Shown piece by piece: positions 37,905 through 46,201 of a DNA stretch of 64,000 nt (position 1 is its first letter; each line of letters begins with the position of its first letter). Where the stretch lies: positions 1 to 64,000 of the forward strand of contig NZ_SLXH01000010.1 of assembly GCF_004341365.1 (NCBI RefSeq), read 5' to 3'. The translations under genes and the position numbers were made by a program. The notes under the pieces were generated by a model. The model ran no database searches. It saw nothing but the letters and a program-made list of their open reading frames with translations, and was not told the origin of the DNA. Source of the DNA: Simplicispira metamorpha (GTDB taxonomy: Bacteria > Pseudomonadota > Gammaproteobacteria > Burkholderiales > Burkholderiaceae_C).

Positions 37905-38546
37905 TCAGATGCGCCAGGCGGGCAGCTCCCAGTTGCGCCACACGGCCAGCGCGCGCAGGCCCGCCGTGACGGCCACGCAGGCCAGCACCGGCAGCCATTC
38001 GGGGGCAGCCACTTGGCGCAGCGCCAAGTCCACCCAGCCACCGGCAAAGGCACACAGCGCGTAGGGCCGGTGGTCACGGAAGGCCTGCGGGATTTCGTTG
38101 CACACCACGTCGCGCAGCACGCCGCCAAAGACGCCGGTGGTCACGCCCATCATCACGGCCACCAGCGCGGGCATGCCCAGGGCGCTGGCCAGGTCGGTGC
38201 CCACGGCGGCAAACAGGCCCAGGCCGATGGTGTCGGGCCACTGCATGGCGCGCTCGGTGGGCTGGATGTGGTGCTGGCGCATGAACACCATGGCCGCCAG
38301 CGACAGCGCCAGAATGCCCCAGACAAATTCAACGTGCCGCACCCAGAAAAAGGGGCGCTGGTCCAGCAGCACATCGCGCAGCGTGCCGCCGCCAAACGCG
38401 GCCAGAAAACCCACCACGCACACGCCCACCACATCCAGCCGCTTGCGCGCCGCCATGATGACCCCCGAGAGGGCAAAAGCCGCAGTGGCAATGAACTCCA
38501 GCACCAGCCGCAGCGTATCGATCAGGGGGGGACTCAAAATTTCCAT
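37905..38546 (-). CDS. TRIC/UPF0126-family membrane channel
   Basis: It has 213 residues with seven hydrophobic helices and an internal duplication: each half carries a glycine-rich motif ending LRDV (GGGTLRDVLL and GGVLRDVV). Prokaryotic TRIC homologues are trimeric cation channels. The physiological ion is not known for this family in proteobacteria. Confidence 0.9.
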   Translation of the reverse strand: MEILSPPLIDTLRLVLEFIATAAFALSGVIMAARKRLDVVGVCVVGFLAAFGGGTLRDVLLDQRPFFWVRHVEFVWGILALSLAAMVFMRQHHIQPTERAMQWPDTIGLGLFAAVGTDLASALGMPALVAVMMGVTTGVFGGVLRDVVCNEIPQAFRDHRPYALCAFAGGWVDLALRQVAAPEWLPVLACVAVTAGLRALAVWRNWELPAWRI

Positions 38547-38569
38547 GGCGCGATGGTAGCGTGTTGGTA

Positions 38570-38630
38570 GTTGCTATTGATTTAAGAGCTGCTAGCGCTC
38601 ATCCACAGGGCGCTAGCAGCCTATTTGATC
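38570..38630. repeat. dispersed intergenic repeat, copy 8
   Basis: GCTGCTAGCGC and GCGCTAGCAGC form a perfect 11-bp stem flanked by TTGATTTAAGA and CTATTTGATC. It lies downstream of the IclR gene and probably ends it. Confidence 0.85.
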
Positions 38631-38646
38631 CCAAGAATACGCCGCC

Positions 38647-39474
38647 TCAGGCGCGGCGCGTGCCCAGCATCTGCGAGATGGTGTGCGCCGCTTGCAAGAG
38701 CGCGGGCAGCATGGTCTGCTGCATCACCTCGGCGCTGGTGCGGTTGGCCTGGCCGCTGATGTTCATGGCCGCCACGGTCTGCCCGGCGCGGTTGGTCAGC
38801 GGTGCGGCCATGGAGATCAAGCCCTCTTCCAGCTCCTGGTTGACCAGGCTCCAGCCCTGCTGGCGCACCTGGCGGATGCGCTCGATCAGCGTGGGCACGT
38901 CGGTCACGGTCAGGCCGGTGTGCTGCACGCGCGGGCAGGCGTGCAGGCGCCGCTCCAGCTCGGCATCGGGCAGGGTGGCCAGCAGCACGCGCCCCGACGA
39001 GGTACACGAGGCCGGCAGCCGCGAGCCCACCCCCAGGTTGGTGCGCATGATTTTGTGCGTGGGCACGCGCAGCACATACACGATGTCGGTGCCATCGAGC
39101 ACCGAGGCCGAGCACGACTCGCGCACCTGCTCCACCAGCCCTTCCATCACTGGCTCGGCCAAGTCCCAGATGGGCATGGACGACAGGTAGGCAAAGCCCA
39201 GGTCAAGGATGCGCGGCGTCAGCCGGAACCACTTGCCGTCGCTCTCCACATAGCCCAGCGTTTGCAGCGTCAGCAGGATGCGCCGGGCGCCCGCGCGCGT
39301 CAGGCCCGTGCGGCTGGCCACTTCACTCAAGGTTTGCTCGGGCGCGGTGGCGCTGAACGAGCGGATCACCTCCAGCCCGCGTGCAAAAGATTGCACGTAG
39401 CTGTCACCGGGTTTGGGCGCGCTGGACTCAGGGGCCAAGGGCAGGGCGGGGGGCAAGGCGGAATGTAGGGTCAT
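38647..39474 (-). CDS. IclR-family regulator (PcaR/PcaU-like)
   Basis: It has 275 residues: a winged helix-turn-helix at about residues 48-85 (TLSEVASRTGLTRAGARRIL) and an IclR effector domain ending AAMNISGQ...A. It is divergent from pcaI-pcaJ-pcaF, and IclR proteins of the PcaR/PcaU/PobR group control beta-ketoadipate genes with aromatic acids as effectors, so local control is likely. The target is inferred from position. Confidence 0.88.
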   Translation of the reverse strand: MTLHSALPPALPLAPESSAPKPGDSYVQSFARGLEVIRSFSATAPEQTLSEVASRTGLTRAGARRILLTLQTLGYVESDGKWFRLTPRILDLGFAYLSSMPIWDLAEPVMEGLVEQVRESCSASVLDGTDIVYVLRVPTHKIMRTNLGVGSRLPASCTSSGRVLLATLPDAELERRLHACPRVQHTGLTVTDVPTLIERIRQVRQQGWSLVNQELEEGLISMAAPLTNRAGQTVAAMNISGQANRTSAEVMQQTMLPALLQAAHTISQMLGTRRA

Positions 39475-39500
39475 GGCAGACAGTGTTTATAATTCTTTTA

Positions 39501-39528
39501 GCGAACATTTGTTCATTATGCGAACAAA
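39501..39528. promoter_or_regulatory. candidate IclR operator in the pca promoter region
   Basis: TTTGTTC (39508-39514) and GAACAAA (39522-39528) form a perfect 7-bp dyad with 7 bp between, and GCGAACA occurs as a direct repeat at 39501 and 39520. A perfect TATAAT lies at 39488-39493. This 91-bp divergent region must carry both promoters. The combined dyad and direct repeat resembles known PcaU/PobR sites in layout. Confidence 0.6.
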
Positions 39529-39565
39529 ATGCGCTCGAATTTGAACTTTCCAACGGAAAATTTGC

Positions 39566-40261
39566 ATGATCAACAAGATCTCGGACTCGGTAGCGCAGGC
39601 GCTGGCGGGGGTAAAAGACGGTGCCACGGTGTTGATTGGCGGCTTTGGCACGGCGGGCATTCCCGATGTGCTGATTGACGGCCTGCTGGAGCAGGGCGCG
39701 CGCGATCTGACGGTGGTCAACAACAACGCGGGCAATGCCGACTATGGCGTGGCCGCGCTGCTCAAGGCCGGGCGGGTGCGCAAGGTGATTTGCAGCTTTC
39801 CGCGCCAGGTCGATAGCTACGTGTTTGACGACCTGTACCGCAGCGGCAAGCTCGAACTGGAGCTGGTGCCCCAGGGCAACCTGGCCGAGCGCATCCGCGC
39901 AGCGGGCGCGGGCATTGGCGCTTTTTTCTGCCCCACGGCCTACGGCACCGAGCTGGCTGCGGGCAAAGAAACGCGCGACATCAACGGCAAGCAGTACGTG
40001 CTGGAGTACCCCATTTACGGCGACGTGGCCCTGATCAAGGCCGAGCAGGGCGACCGCTGGGGCAACCTCACCTACCGCAAGGCGGCGCGCAACTTTGGCC
40101 CGGTGATGGCCACCGCCGCCAAGACCACCGTGGCCACCGTCCACGAGGTGGTGGAGCTGGGCGCACTGGACCCCGAGGCCATCGTCACCCCCGGCATCTA
40201 CGTCAGCCATGTGGTCAAGATCGACCACGTGGCCACGCAGGCCGGTGGCTTCAAGAAATAA
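39566..40261 (+). CDS. pcaI: 3-oxoadipate CoA-transferase subunit A
   Basis: It has 231 residues; the start INKISDSVAQALAGVKDGATVLIGGFGTAGIP is the CoA-binding glycine-rich region of family I CoA transferases. With subunit B it moves CoA from succinyl-CoA to 3-oxoadipate. Related subunits act on acetoacetate; the neighbouring 3-oxoadipyl-CoA-type thiolase and IclR regulator favour the beta-ketoadipate role. Confidence 0.88.
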   Translation: MINKISDSVAQALAGVKDGATVLIGGFGTAGIPDVLIDGLLEQGARDLTVVNNNAGNADYGVAALLKAGRVRKVICSFPRQVDSYVFDDLYRSGKLELELVPQGNLAERIRAAGAGIGAFFCPTAYGTELAAGKETRDINGKQYVLEYPIYGDVALIKAEQGDRWGNLTYRKAARNFGPVMATAAKTTVATVHEVVELGALDPEAIVTPGIYVSHVVKIDHVATQAGGFKK

Positions 40262-40265
40262 GTAT

Positions 40266-40322
40266 GAAATTGGCCTCTGGCGCACAAGGAGTAAGCGTGA
40301 GCAGCTATCAAAAACGTAGTAA
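40266..40322 (-). repeat. dispersed intergenic repeat, copy 9, inside the pcaJ start region
   Basis: Reverse-oriented copy: AATTGGCCTCTGGCGC, then GTAAGCGTGAGCAGCTATCA and AAAACGTAGTA. The 17-mer at 40304-40320 matches 33001-33017 in the dxs leader at 16 of 17 positions. The copy supplies the ribosome-binding site and first codons of pcaJ. Confidence 0.85.
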
Positions 40323-40944
40323 AGAAGCACTGGCACAACGGGTGGCGCAAGACATCCACGACGGCGCTTACGTCAACCTGGGTATCGGCATGCCGACCCT
40401 GGTGGCCAACCACATCCCCGCTGGCCGCGAAGTGATTTTGCAAAGCGAAAACGGCATTCTGGGCATGGGCCCCGCGCCCGCTGCGGGCCAGGAAGATTAC
40501 GACCTGACCAACGCCGGCAAGCAGCCCGTGACGCTGCTGCCCGGCGGTGCGTATTTTCACCATGCCGACAGCTTTGCCATGATGCGCGGCGGCCACCTCG
40601 ATATTTGCGTGCTGGGCGCGTTCCAGGTCTCCAGCACGGGCGACCTGGCCAACTGGAGCACGGGCGAGCCCGGCGCCATTCCCGCCGTGGGCGGCGCCAT
40701 GGACTTGGCCATCGGCGCCAAGCAAACCTGGGTGATGATGGATTTGCTGACCAAACAGGGCGCCAGCAAAGTGGTGGCGCAGTGCAGCTACCCGCTCACC
40801 GGCATTGGCTGCGTGCGGCGCATTTACACCGAGCTGTGTACGCTGGAATGCACGCCCCAGGGCCTGAAACTCATCGACACGGTGGACGGCCTCTCGCACG
40901 CTGCGCTGGAGCAGCTGGTGGGCCTGCCCATCGCCGCTGCCTGA
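40297..40944 (+). CDS. pcaJ: 3-oxoadipate CoA-transferase subunit B
   Basis: The catalytic Glu is in the motif SENGILGMGP (E51). A GTG at 40297 is preferred because AGGAG lies 5 bases upstream and the resulting N-terminus (MSSYQKRSKEALAQRVAQD) matches the usual length; an in-frame ATG at 40264, two bases after the pcaI stop, would add 11 residues encoded entirely by an intergenic repeat. It forms a heterotetramer with PcaI. Confidence 0.9.
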   Translation: MSSYQKRSKEALAQRVAQDIHDGAYVNLGIGMPTLVANHIPAGREVILQSENGILGMGPAPAAGQEDYDLTNAGKQPVTLLPGGAYFHHADSFAMMRGGHLDICVLGAFQVSSTGDLANWSTGEPGAIPAVGGAMDLAIGAKQTWVMMDLLTKQGASKVVAQCSYPLTGIGCVRRIYTELCTLECTPQGLKLIDTVDGLSHAALEQLVGLPIAAA

Positions 40945-41032
40945 CACCGCCGCTGGCACCGCACCCGCTGCACCCGTACCTGCCCCCCGTTTTTTACCGC
41001 CCACTTTTCACACCTCCCTCGGAGACAAACCC

Positions 41033-42235
41033 ATGAACCAGGCTTTCATCTGCGACGCTATCCGCACTCCTTTTGGTCGCTACGGCGGCGCGCTGTCTGG
41101 CGTGCGCACCGACGACCTGGGCGCCATCCCCCTCAAAGCGCTGATGGCGCGCAACCCCGGCGTGGACTGGGCCGCCGTGGCCGATGTGCTGTATGGCTGC
41201 GCCAACCAGGCCGGTGAAGACAACCGCAACGTGGCCCACATGTCCAGCCTGCTGGCCGGTTTGCCCATCGACGTGCCCGGCGCCACCATCAACCGCCTGT
41301 GCGGCTCGGGCCTGGACGCCGTGGGCACGGCAGCGCGCGCCATCAAGGCGGGCGAAGCCGGTTTGATGATCGCCGGTGGCGTCGAGAGCATGAGCCGCGC
41401 GCCCTTCGTCATGCCCAAGGCCGAGAGCGCCTTCAGCCGCAACAACGCCGTGTACGACACCACGATTGGCTGGCGCTTTGTCAACCAGCTGATGAAGGCG
41501 CAGTACGGCGTCGATTCCATGCCCGAAACGGCAGAAAACGTGGCCACCGACTTTGGCATTGAGCGCGAAGCGCAAGACCGCATGGCCATGAACAGCCAGC
41601 TGCGCGCCGTCGCTGCCATCGAAGCGGGCCACCTGGCCCGCGAAATCTGCCCCGTCACCATCCCGCAAAAGAAGGGCGATGCCATCGTCGTGGACACCGA
41701 CGAGCACCCCCGCAAAACCAGCCTGGAAGCATTGGCCAAGTTGAAGGGCGTGGTGCGCCCCGACGGCACCGTGACCGCCGGCAACGCCTCGGGCGTGAAC
41801 GACGGCGCCTGCGCCCTGCTGCTGGCCAATGAAGCGCGCGCCGCCCAGTACGGCCTCACCCCCCGCGCCCGCGTGGTGGGCATGGCCACTGCCGGTGTGG
41901 CACCGCGCATCATGGGTTTTGGCCCCACGCCCGCCACGCTCAAGGTGCTGGCGCAAACCGGCATCACGCTGGAGCAGCTGGACGTGATCGAGCTGAACGA
42001 AGCCTTTGCCGCGCAGGGCCTGGCCGTGCTGCGCGCCCTGGGCCTGCAAGACGACGATGCGCGCGTCAACGCCTGGGGCGGCGCCATTGCCCTGGGCCAC
42101 CCGCTGGGCGCCAGCGGCGCGCGCCTGGTGACCACGGCGGTCAACCGCCTGCACGCCACCGGCGGCCGCTACGCCCTGTGCACCATGTGCATTGGCGTGG
42201 GCCAAGGCATTGCCGTGATTCTGGAACGCGTGTAA
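41033..42235 (+). CDS. pcaF: 3-oxoadipyl-CoA / acetyl-CoA thiolase
   Basis: It has 400 residues, with the nucleophilic Cys90 in NRLCGSGLDAVG, the His region GGAIALGHPLGASGAR and the proton-relay Cys in CTMCIGVGQG. The start (FICDAIRTPFGRYGGALSGVR) is characteristic of PcaF thiolases, which split 3-oxoadipyl-CoA into succinyl-CoA and acetyl-CoA. GGAG precedes the ATG. It follows pcaIJ in the same direction. Confidence 0.95.
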   Translation: MNQAFICDAIRTPFGRYGGALSGVRTDDLGAIPLKALMARNPGVDWAAVADVLYGCANQAGEDNRNVAHMSSLLAGLPIDVPGATINRLCGSGLDAVGTAARAIKAGEAGLMIAGGVESMSRAPFVMPKAESAFSRNNAVYDTTIGWRFVNQLMKAQYGVDSMPETAENVATDFGIEREAQDRMAMNSQLRAVAAIEAGHLAREICPVTIPQKKGDAIVVDTDEHPRKTSLEALAKLKGVVRPDGTVTAGNASGVNDGACALLLANEARAAQYGLTPRARVVGMATAGVAPRIMGFGPTPATLKVLAQTGITLEQLDVIELNEAFAAQGLAVLRALGLQDDDARVNAWGGAIALGHPLGASGARLVTTAVNRLHATGGRYALCTMCIGVGQGIAVILERV

Positions 42236-42280
42236 ACACCGCTCCACCCCCCCACTTCATTCAGGACTACAGGAAACACC

Positions 42281-43270
42281 ATGACCCATTTCACCCGCAC
42301 CACCCGCCGCGCTGCCATTGGCGCCATCGCCCTGGCCGCTGCCACGCTGTCGCTGGGCGCTGCTGCGCAGGCCTACCCGACCAAGCCCATCACTATCGTC
42401 GTGCCGTTCTCGGCGGGCGGCACCACCGACATCCTGGCGCGCCTGGTGGGCCAGTACCTCACCACCGAGCTGGGCCAGCCCGTGGTGGTGGACAACAAGG
42501 CAGGCGCAGGCGGCAACATCGGTGGCGCCCTGGCAGCCAAGGCACCGGCAGATGGCTACACCCTGTTCATGGGCACGGTGGGCACGCACGCCATCAACGC
42601 CGCCCTGTACAAGAAGATGCCGTTTGACCACGTCAAAGACTTTGCCCCGCTCTCGCGCGTGGCCAACGTGCCCAACCTGCTGGTGGCCCACCCCTCGCAG
42701 CCGTTCAAGACCGTGCCCGAGATGATTGCCTACGCCAAGGCCAACCCCGGCAAGATCAACTTTGGCTCGCCCGGCAACGGCGCCTCGCCCCACCTGTCGG
42801 GCGAGCTGTTCAAGTCCATGGCCAAGGTCGAGCTGACGCACATCCCCTACAAGGGCAGCGCCCCCGCCGTCTCTGACCTGCTGGGCAACCAGATCGCCAT
42901 CATGTTTGACAACATGCCCTCGGTGATTCCGCATGTGCGCTCGGGCAAGCTGCGCGCCATTGCCATCAGCACCGCCAAGCGCTCGCCCGAGCTGCCCGAT
43001 GTGCCCACCATCGCTGAAGCGGGCGTGCCCGGCTACGAGGCCGTGTCGTGGTTTGGCCTGTTTGCCCCGGCGGCCACGCCCAAGCCGGTGCTGGACAAGC
43101 TCAGCACCGCGCTGTCCAAGGTGCTGGCCAACCCCGAAGTGCAAAAGAAGATCAGCGCCCAGGGCGGCGAAACCGTGAACGAAACACCGGCGCAGTTTGC
43201 CGCCTTCATCCGCAGCGAAACCACCAAGTGGGGCAAGGTGGTGAAAGAGTCCGGCGCCACGGTGGATTGA
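42281..43270 (+). CDS. Bug-family (tripartite tricarboxylate transporter) substrate-binding protein
   Basis: This 329-residue periplasmic protein has a signal peptide ending AAAQA and the Bug signature YPTKPITIVVPFSAGGTTDILAR followed by NKAGAGGNIG (split between about residues 31-85). AGGA precedes the ATG. No TctA/TctB genes are near. Its place directly after pcaF suggests capture of an aromatic or dicarboxylic acid, but Bug proteins are numerous in this family and the ligand is unknown. Confidence 0.92.
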   Translation: MTHFTRTTRRAAIGAIALAAATLSLGAAAQAYPTKPITIVVPFSAGGTTDILARLVGQYLTTELGQPVVVDNKAGAGGNIGGALAAKAPADGYTLFMGTVGTHAINAALYKKMPFDHVKDFAPLSRVANVPNLLVAHPSQPFKTVPEMIAYAKANPGKINFGSPGNGASPHLSGELFKSMAKVELTHIPYKGSAPAVSDLLGNQIAIMFDNMPSVIPHVRSGKLRAIAISTAKRSPELPDVPTIAEAGVPGYEAVSWFGLFAPAATPKPVLDKLSTALSKVLANPEVQKKISAQGGETVNETPAQFAAFIRSETTKWGKVVKESGATVD

Positions 43271-43286
43271 TTTTTTCTGCTGCATA

Positions 43287-43334
43287 AACAATAGCTGCTT
43301 GCGCCCATCCACCGGGCGCTGGCGGCTTTTTTCT
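43287..43334 (+). repeat. dispersed intergenic repeat, copy 10, acting as terminator
   Basis: AATAGCTGCTTGCGCCC and GGGCGCTGGCGGC form a stem followed by TTTTTTCTT, 20 bp after the Bug gene. Confidence 0.85.
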
Positions 43335-43423
43335 TATGTGATTGGCGCTGGCGCCTTGCCCGCCGCAGCGGGGCGCCGCAAGCCGCTTTAAGATTTCGCC
43401 CTTTGTTTGGGAGCCTGGTTGTC

Positions 43424-44062
43424 ATGGACTTACACCTTTGGCTGGCGTATGTGGCCGCCGCTTTTTTGATTGCCGTCTCGCCCGGCTCGGGCGCGGTGCT
43501 GAGCATGAGCCACGGCCTGGCCTACGGTGTGCGCAAGGCCAGCGCCACCATCGGTGGGCTGCAACTGGGGCTGCTGCTGATTTTGCTGGTAGCGGGCGCG
43601 GGCGTGGGCTCGCTGCTGCTGGCCTCGGAGCTGGCATTCAACGTGGTCAAGGTGCTGGGCGCGCTCTACCTGATTTACCTGGGCTGGTGCCAGTGGCGCG
43701 CAGGCGGTGCATCGCCCCTGGCCGGTGCGCACGAGGTGCCCGCCGGTTCGTGGCGCAAGCGCTGCCTGACGGGCTTTTTGACCAACGCCACCAACCCCAA
43801 GGGCATCATTTTCATGGTCGCCGTACTGCCGCAGTTTTTGACCGATGCACGGCCCCTGTGGAGCCAGCTGCTGGTGATTGCCGTCACCACCCTGGCCGTG
43901 GACACGGTGGTCATGCACGGCTACGCCGCCAGCGCCAGCGCCATGCGCCGCCTGCTGCGCAGTGCGCGCGCCGTGCAGGCGCAAAACCGCGTGTTTGGCG
44001 GGCTGCTGATGGCGGTGGGGGCCGGGTTGTTCTTTGTCCAGCGCGGCGCGCGCCACGCCTGA
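43424..44062 (+). CDS. LysE-family exporter
   Basis: It has 212 residues and about six membrane segments, with the family start FLIAVSPGSGAVLSMSHGLAYG and the conserved NATNPKGIIFMVA motif. RhtB/LysE proteins export amino acids or homoserine lactones. The ATG at 43424 is chosen over an in-frame codon 7 residues upstream because it starts directly at the first helix. Confidence 0.9.
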   Translation: MDLHLWLAYVAAAFLIAVSPGSGAVLSMSHGLAYGVRKASATIGGLQLGLLLILLVAGAGVGSLLLASELAFNVVKVLGALYLIYLGWCQWRAGGASPLAGAHEVPAGSWRKRCLTGFLTNATNPKGIIFMVAVLPQFLTDARPLWSQLLVIAVTTLAVDTVVMHGYAASASAMRRLLRSARAVQAQNRVFGGLLMAVGAGLFFVQRGARHA

Positions 44063-44078
44063 AGGGTGTGTTTGCTAT

Positions 44079-44135
44079 ATGTTTGATAGCTGATGGCGCT
44101 TTCTGTATGCGACCTGTGGCCTGTTTTGACTGGTA
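44079..44135 (+). repeat. dispersed intergenic repeat, copy 11 (diverged)
   Basis: GTTTGATAGCTGATGGCGCT then a degenerate second half ending GGCCTGTTTTGACTGG, sharing the 3' part with copy 15. Confidence 0.75.
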
Positions 44136-44199
44136 AATGGCGTGCCCCTTGTCCCCGGCCTGACAAGGGCGGTGCCGGGCGCGCAGCTACATTGCGCAG

Positions 44200-44664
44200 A
44201 TGAAAAATTTTCACTCCTACTCTGAACTCATGGCCTGCGTGGGCCAGGAAGTGGCCTTGACCGACTGGGCCACCATCACGCAGGAACAGGTCAACCTGTT
44301 TGCCCAGGCCACGGGCGACCACCAATGGATTCACGTCGATCCCGAGCGCGCCAAGGCCGGCCCGTTTGGCGCGCCGATTGCGCACGGCTTTCTCACGCTG
44401 TCGCTGTTGCCGCAGTTTTTTGCAGCGGCTTTTGCCATCGTGGGCGCGCGCATGGGCGTGAACTACGGGCTCAACCGGGTGCGCTTTACGTCGCCCGTGC
44501 CCGTGGGCAGCCGCTTGCGCGCGCGCCTGGTGCTGCAAGACGCCGAGGCTTTGTCGCCCGAGGGGCTGCAAATGACCTGGCTGGTCACGCTGGAGCGCGA
44601 GGGCAGCGACAAACCCGCGTGCGTGGCCGAATTCTTGACCCGCAACTACGGGGCCGCCCCCTGA
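44200..44664 (+). CDS. MaoC-like (R)-specific hydratase
   Basis: This is a 154-residue hot-dog fold. The hydratase motif appears as FAQATGDHQWIHVDPERA, with the catalytic Asp and His, followed by GPFGAPIAHGFLTLSLLP. Related enzymes hydrate enoyl-CoA thioesters. The substrate is unknown. A LysR regulator follows 44 bp downstream in the same direction. Confidence 0.88.
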   Translation: MKNFHSYSELMACVGQEVALTDWATITQEQVNLFAQATGDHQWIHVDPERAKAGPFGAPIAHGFLTLSLLPQFFAAAFAIVGARMGVNYGLNRVRFTSPVPVGSRLRARLVLQDAEALSPEGLQMTWLVTLEREGSDKPACVAEFLTRNYGAAP

Positions 44665-44708
44665 CGCCCGCCATGCCCGGCGCAGCCCTCCAGACCAGGA
44701 GCTAACGC

Positions 44709-45650
44709 ATGGATCGCTTGCAAGCCATGCGCGCCTTTGCCCGCGTGGCCGACGAAGGCGGCTTTGCCGCTGCCGCGCGCGCCCTGGACTGGTCGCCGCC
44801 CGTGGTCACGCGCCTGGTGGCCGAGCTGGAGCGCCACTTGGGCACGCGCCTGTTGCAGCGCACCACGCGCAAGGTGGCGCTGACCGAGGCGGGCCAGGCC
44901 TACCTGCACCGCGTGCGCGCCATCCTCGAAGAAATTGACGACGCCGAAGCCGCCGCCACCGCCAGCACGCGCGATCTGCGCGGCACGCTGCACCTGATGG
45001 CGTCGCCCGTGCTGGCCACGCATTTTTTGGGGCCACTGATGGTGCCTTGGCGCGAGCGCCATCCCCGGCTGCTGCTGGATGTCAGTGTGGATGTCCGGGC
45101 CGCCGCGCGCGTGGAGGAGTTTGATGCCACGCTGATGGTGGTGCCCCAGGGCTACGACAGCAACATCGTGGCGCGGGCCTTGTTTCAGGGGCAGACCATC
45201 GTGGTGGCCTCGCCCGATTACCTGGCCCGCACCGGGGTGCCCCAGCAGCCCCAGGATTTGCTGCAACACCACCACTATCTGCGCCATTCCACCCCCGCCC
45301 TGCGCGGGCAGGCCGGGCGCAGGCTGCGTTTGCAGCCGGCCCAGGGCGATGGGCCCGCGCAGGAGCTGGACATTGCGGTGGCCTTGCAGTCCACCAGCGC
45401 CGATTTGCTGCTGCGCGCTGCCCTGGACGGCGTGGGCGTGGCGGTGATGGCGCGGTTGCTGGCCGCGCCCTACCTGGCCAGCGGTACGCTGGTGCAGGTG
45501 CTGCCCGACTGGATTTTTTCCAGCTACACGGTGTATGCCGCCGTGCCATCGCGGCGCATGGTGCCCGCGCGCACCCGGGTGTTTCTGGATTTCGTCAGCG
45601 AGTACGTGGCCCAGACGCTGGCCGACCCGCGCAGCTGTCAGTGGCCCTGA
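44709..45650 (+). CDS. LysR-family transcriptional regulator
   Basis: It has 313 residues: helix-turn-helix at 2-60 (MRAFARVADEGGFAAAARAL, VTRLVAELERHLGTRLLQRTTRK) and a periplasmic-binding-like effector domain. CAGGAG precedes the ATG. The target is unknown. The 3' end overlaps trmL on the other strand by 13 bases. Confidence 0.9.
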   Translation: MDRLQAMRAFARVADEGGFAAAARALDWSPPVVTRLVAELERHLGTRLLQRTTRKVALTEAGQAYLHRVRAILEEIDDAEAAATASTRDLRGTLHLMASPVLATHFLGPLMVPWRERHPRLLLDVSVDVRAAARVEEFDATLMVVPQGYDSNIVARALFQGQTIVVASPDYLARTGVPQQPQDLLQHHHYLRHSTPALRGQAGRRLRLQPAQGDGPAQELDIAVALQSTSADLLLRAALDGVGVAVMARLLAAPYLASGTLVQVLPDWIFSSYTVYAAVPSRRMVPARTRVFLDFVSEYVAQTLADPRSCQWP

Positions 45651-46129
45651 GGGGCCGGTGCGCCAGGCAGGGCAAAGCCGTTTTGCCGCCAGCCCTCGAA
45701 CACGGCCACGGCCACGGCGTTGGACAGGTTCAGGCTGCGCTGGCCCGCCACCATGGGCAGGCGCAGGCGCTGCGTGGGGGCAAAGCTCTCGCGCAGCTCG
45801 GGCGGCAGGCCCCGGGTTTCGGAGCCAAACACCAGCCAGTCGCCGGGCTGGAACTGGTTGTCGTGCAGGGTGCGGGTGGCGTGCGTGGTCATGGCAAACA
45901 TGCGCGCCGGATCGGGCTGGGCCAGGCGCAAAAAAGCCGTCCAGCCCGCGTGGCGTAGCACCTGGGCGTATTCGTGGTAGTCCAGCCCGGCGCGGCGCAT
46001 CAGCCGGTCTTCCATCGAAAAACCCAGCGGCTCAATCAGGTGCAGCGTGCAGCCCGTGTTGGCCGCCAGGCGGATGACGTTGCCCGTGTTGGGCGGGATT
46101 TCGGGTTCGACCAGGACGATGTGAAACAT
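45638..46129 (-). CDS. trmL: tRNA (cytidine34/uridine34-2'-O)-methyltransferase
   Basis: This is a 163-residue SPOUT enzyme. The family motifs VEPEIPPNTGNVIRLAANTG at the N-terminus, LVFGSETRGLP in the middle and LSNAVAVAVFEGWRQ at the knot are clear. It methylates the wobble ribose of tRNA-Leu. Confidence 0.95.
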   Translation of the reverse strand: MFHIVLVEPEIPPNTGNVIRLAANTGCTLHLIEPLGFSMEDRLMRRAGLDYHEYAQVLRHAGWTAFLRLAQPDPARMFAMTTHATRTLHDNQFQPGDWLVFGSETRGLPPELRESFAPTQRLRLPMVAGQRSLNLSNAVAVAVFEGWRQNGFALPGAPAPQGH

Positions 46130-46201
46130 GGCGCCTATTGTGGTGCGTGGTGTGCGCGTGCCCGCGCAACAGGGCGTAAAAAAACCGTTTGCGGTGGCGG
46201 T

